Source of the DNA: Acidobacteriaceae bacterium
GTDB lineage: Bacteria; Acidobacteriota; Terriglobia; Terriglobales; Acidobacteriaceae
Length of the DNA stretch: 8,403 nucleotides
Assembly (NCBI GenBank): GCA_003140705.1
Contig: PLKU01000140.1
Span: forward strand, 1 to 8,403
Reading direction: 5' to 3'
This document shows, piece by piece, positions 6,665 to 8,403 of the stretch. The notes below the pieces were generated by a model. It was not told where the DNA came from, made no database searches, and worked only from the letters and a program-made list of their open reading frames with translations. Every line of letters starts with the position of its first letter. Position 1 is the stretch's first letter. A program made the translations under genes and the position numbers.

Positions 6665-6700
6665 AGAAGCTATTAGCTGCTAGCTTTTAGCTTCTAGCTA
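6665..6700. repeat. AGCT/CTAG-rich intergenic repeat, copy 1
   Basis: The element starts 1 bp after the helicase stop codon. It contains the core GCTAGCTTTTAGCT, which recurs at 7736-7749. As RNA it folds into an imperfect hairpin: AGAAGCTA (6665-6672) pairs with TAGCTTCT (6688-6695), then a TT/TT internal loop, then AGCT/AGCT with a 3-nt loop. It may help end the helicase transcript, but there is no T-run after it. Its similarity to the elements after rplM marks it as a member of a dispersed repeat family. Confidence 0.65.
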
Positions 6701-6926
6701 CTGACTTTCGGCTACCGGCTTTTGAACTGCGAGTCAGCTTTAGAACAAACTAGTGCTTCACTTCAGACGGAGATCATTCGCCTGGGGTGGGGCACTTCCA
6801 GTTTGGGGATCGGCGTCGAGGTGGGTGTTCGAGGGGCCATTTTGGGCCTTTCAGGTGCGCTTGACATCTGGCTTTCGCTTTATGACCGGCTTCCCGGCTA
6901 AGACTCCCCGGATGCGCCACTTTTCA

Positions 6927-6955
6927 TTGACTCTGTACCTGGATTCGGGTATTCT
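6927..6955 (+). promoter_or_regulatory. Probable sigma-70-type promoter for rplM-rpsI
   Basis: TTGACT (6927-6932), a 17-bp spacer, then TATTCT (6950-6955): five of six matches at -35 and four of six at -10 with ideal spacing. Transcription would begin near 6962, giving a leader of about 325 nt before rplM. A second -10-like TAGAAT (7143-7148) could serve a nearer start, but it has no recognisable -35. Confidence 0.55.
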
Positions 6956-6961
6956 GGAGAC

Positions 6962-7288
6962 CTTGCGCGGTGTTGCGCCTGGGTCTGTGTATAGTCACCC
7001 GGACCAGCTGGTCGATGCCCCTTACGGGGGTCGGCTGGAGCAGGCCACCGGATGTTGGACATTAAACGAGTCCAGCCGACCTAGAGCCTCTTGAAGGCCA
7101 GCCCCCGCAGTTCTCACCCGAACAGAATTGTTTGGACGTGGGTAGAATCCGGGCCCGTGCGCTTTGTTGCGTGGGCAAATGTGTTTTTGGCTCAGGGATT
7201 TACAGTAGCCGGATGAACGGCCGGGGCGGGTCAAGTCTGATTCACCGGGCCGGAAGTTGTCGACAGGTTTTTTGAAGGTAGGAGAGAA
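6962..7288 (+). other. Putative long structured 5' leader of rplM
   Basis: The 625 bp between the helicase and rplM show no credible gene; the 6701-6926 part holds only an imperfect CTGACT/AGTCAG pair (6701-6706 and 6732-6737). Downstream of the promoter there are several foldable elements. GACCAGCTGGTC is a 12-bp palindrome (7002-7013). GGTCGGCTGGA (7029-7039) pairs perfectly with TCCAGCCGACC (7071-7081). GCCCGTGCG (7153-7161) pairs with TGCGTGGGC (7168-7176), including G-U pairs, and is followed 7 nt later by a T5 run. CCGGATGAA (7209-7217) pairs with TTCACCGG (7241-7248) with one bulge. L13 is known to have leader-based regulation in Firmicutes; an equivalent here is inference. Confidence 0.4.
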
Positions 7289-7720
7289 ATGGGTACCTTT
7301 GTTCCGAGTGGAAAGAATATCGACCGCAAGTGGTATGTCGTAGATGCCAGCGGTCAAACGCTGGGGCGTCTGGCGACCAAAGCGGCCAGCGTGCTGAGCG
7401 GCAAGCTGAATCCCCAGTACGTGCCATATATCGACATGGGCGATCACGTGATCGTCATCAACGCGGAGAAGGTGCGGCTGACCGGCTTGAAGGCTGAGTC
7501 GAAGCTCTATCGCCGCTACACCGGGTTTCCCGGTGGGTTGCGCGAGGAATCGTTTGTTCGGCTCCTGAACCGGAAGCCGGAGGCGATTTTGGAACAGGCC
7601 ATCAAGGGCATGTTGCCGAAGAGCAAGATGGGCAGGCAGATGGCAACCAAGCTGAAGGTCTATCGCGGCGACAAGCATCCCCATCAGGCTCAAGGGCCGG
7701 TGGCATTGGACGTGGCATAA
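7289..7720 (+). CDS. rplM: 50S ribosomal protein L13
   Basis: Encodes 143 aa, the usual length for L13 (about 142). It is an early-assembly protein of the large ribosomal subunit that binds 23S rRNA. Recognisable stretches are '[18 protein letters not shown]' near the start, the central '[16 protein letters not shown]', then '[13 protein letters not shown]', and the signature '[19 protein letters not shown]' followed by 'GDKHPHQAQ' at the end. The ATG at 7289 follows a strong Shine-Dalgarno, AGGAGA, 3 nt away. rpsI follows 113 bp downstream, the standard rplM-rpsI pairing. The spacer is unusually long for this pair and filled with AGCT-rich repeats. Confidence 0.98.
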   Translation: MGTFVPSGKNIDRKWYVVDASGQTLGRLATKAASVLSGKLNPQYVPYIDMGDHVIVINAEKVRLTGLKAESKLYRRYTGFPGGLREESFVRLLNRKPEAILEQAIKGMLPKSKMGRQMATKLKVYRGDKHPHQAQGPVALDVA

Positions 7721-7821
7721 CAGCAGCTGCTGGCAGCTAGCTTTTAGCTGCTAGCCCGACATTCAAGATTATGAGGCTTTGGGTTCTTAGCTAGAGGCTA
7801 GGAGCTGGAAGCTAGAAGCTA
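7721..7821. repeat. AGCT/CTAG-rich repeats, inverted pair between rplM and rpsI
   Basis: Directly after the rplM stop is a 12-bp palindrome CAGCAGCTGCTG (7721-7732). Copy 2 of the repeat (about 7733-7756) shares GCTAGCTTTTAGCT with copy 1 after the helicase. Copy 3 (about 7789-7821) is inverted. Bases 7737-7756 match the reverse complement of 7796-7815 at 17 of 20 positions, and two of the three mismatches become G-U pairs in RNA. A long stem with a 39-nt loop could therefore form in the rplM-rpsI message. Copy 3 ends 1-2 nt before the rpsI Shine-Dalgarno (TGAGG, 7823-7827), so it could affect rpsI translation. The central 7757-7788 carries no other feature that I can identify. Confidence 0.7.
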
Positions 7822-7833
7822 ATGAGGAAAAGA

Positions 7834-8229
<396 letters not shown>

Positions 8230-8300
8230 CGCGTTTGCGGGTTCAGGGATCAGTTTCCGACTTTCGATGCTGATGTCTGAATCCTCGGTTTCACAAACTC

Positions 8301-8364
8301 CCCGCGGTTGCGGGATCAATCCGGGTCAGGGTAGGACCAGGCCGGATGCACATCAATAAGGAGG
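8301..8364 (+). promoter_or_regulatory. Leader of rpsB: small hairpin and strong Shine-Dalgarno
   Basis: The 139-bp spacer after rpsI contains a hairpin CCCGC-GGTT-GCGGG (8301-8314). It also holds an optimal Shine-Dalgarno AAGGAGG (8358-8364), 4 nt before a TTG. The Shine-Dalgarno decides the start of rpsB. No clear terminator follows rpsI, so read-through into rpsB is plausible. Confidence 0.5.
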
Positions 8365-8368
8365 CCCA

Positions 8369-8403
8369 TTGGCCACGATCACAATGAAGGAGCTGCTCGA
8401 AGC
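8369..8403 (+). CDS. rpsB: 30S ribosomal protein S2, N-terminal fragment (cut by the window end)
   Basis: From the TTG at 8369 the frame reads M-A-T-I-T-M-K-E-L-L-E-A, the characteristic start of bacterial S2 (usually followed by GVHFGHQ, which is beyond the window). Only 11 full codons plus two bases are visible. S2 binds the small subunit near the Shine-Dalgarno duplex. rpsB after rplM-rpsI is an arrangement seen in Acidobacteriota and some related phyla, normally with tsf next. An internal ATG (8384) would remove five conserved residues and lacks its own ribosome-binding site. Confidence 0.85.
   Translation, partial: MATITMKELLE

Noticed and set aside
6861..6886. Perfect -35 box TTGACA (6861-6866)
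   Set aside because: At 16-18 bp spacing the -10 position is GC-rich; the nearest candidate, TATGAC, is only 14 bp away. The promoter at 6927-6955 is better.
6753..7094. 113-codon rightward open frame before rplM
   Set aside because: It starts with GTG without a Shine-Dalgarno, has no recognisable domain and overlaps the promoter and hairpins of the rplM leader.
7153..7190. Intrinsic terminator inside the rplM leader
   Set aside because: The hairpin is acceptable, but the T5 run begins about 7 nt after the stem, too far for a standard terminator. Attenuation cannot be excluded.
7022..7693. 223-codon leftward open frame
   Set aside because: Most of it is antisense to rplM and its composition is that of a GC-rich shadow frame.

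Overview
The window looks like a piece of an Acidobacteriota chromosome, probably class Terriglobia. The evidence is the order rplM-rpsI-rpsB, the moderately high GC, the frequent TTG/GTG starts, a DUF481 outer-membrane protein preceded by a 'VLLKNGDRLTG' segment, and AGCT/CTAG-rich intergenic repeats. The lineage is inferred from gene content, because no 16S rRNA is present.

Left part (1-2536): a perfect 20-bp hairpin lies downstream of a leftward DUF481 outer-membrane barrel gene. A 209-bp divergent spacer follows, then a rightward XRE-type regulator with a cupin-like C-terminus. The regulator converges, with only 9 bp between stop codons, on a leftward gene for a small exported protein of unknown function.

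Middle part (2537-5029): two rightward genes suggest carbohydrate use. One is a sugar-porter MFS permease. The other is a class II (zinc) aldolase with all catalytic and metal residues and, unusually, short amphipathic helices at both ends. These resemble the encapsulation peptides that send enzymes into bacterial microcompartments. A TATAAT box and a small inverted repeat sit between the two genes.

Right part (5030-8403): a 490-bp gene-poor, structure-rich stretch precedes a short RhlE-like DEAD-box RNA helicase (motif II is DEVD, probable TTG start). A 625-bp non-coding region follows. It holds an AGCT-rich repeat, a good sigma-70-type promoter and several hairpins that together look like a long leader for the ribosomal protein genes rplM (L13) and rpsI (S9). 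The same AGCT repeat recurs as an inverted pair between rplM and rpsI and abuts the rpsI ribosome-binding site. The window ends 12 codons into rpsB (S2), which starts with TTG behind a strong Shine-Dalgarno.

Most genes are ordinary housekeeping or accessory genes. I see no defence system, transposase, CRISPR array or tRNA. The points most worth a second look are the two-ended aldolase, the AGCT repeat family around rplM, and the structured leaders before the helicase and rplM.
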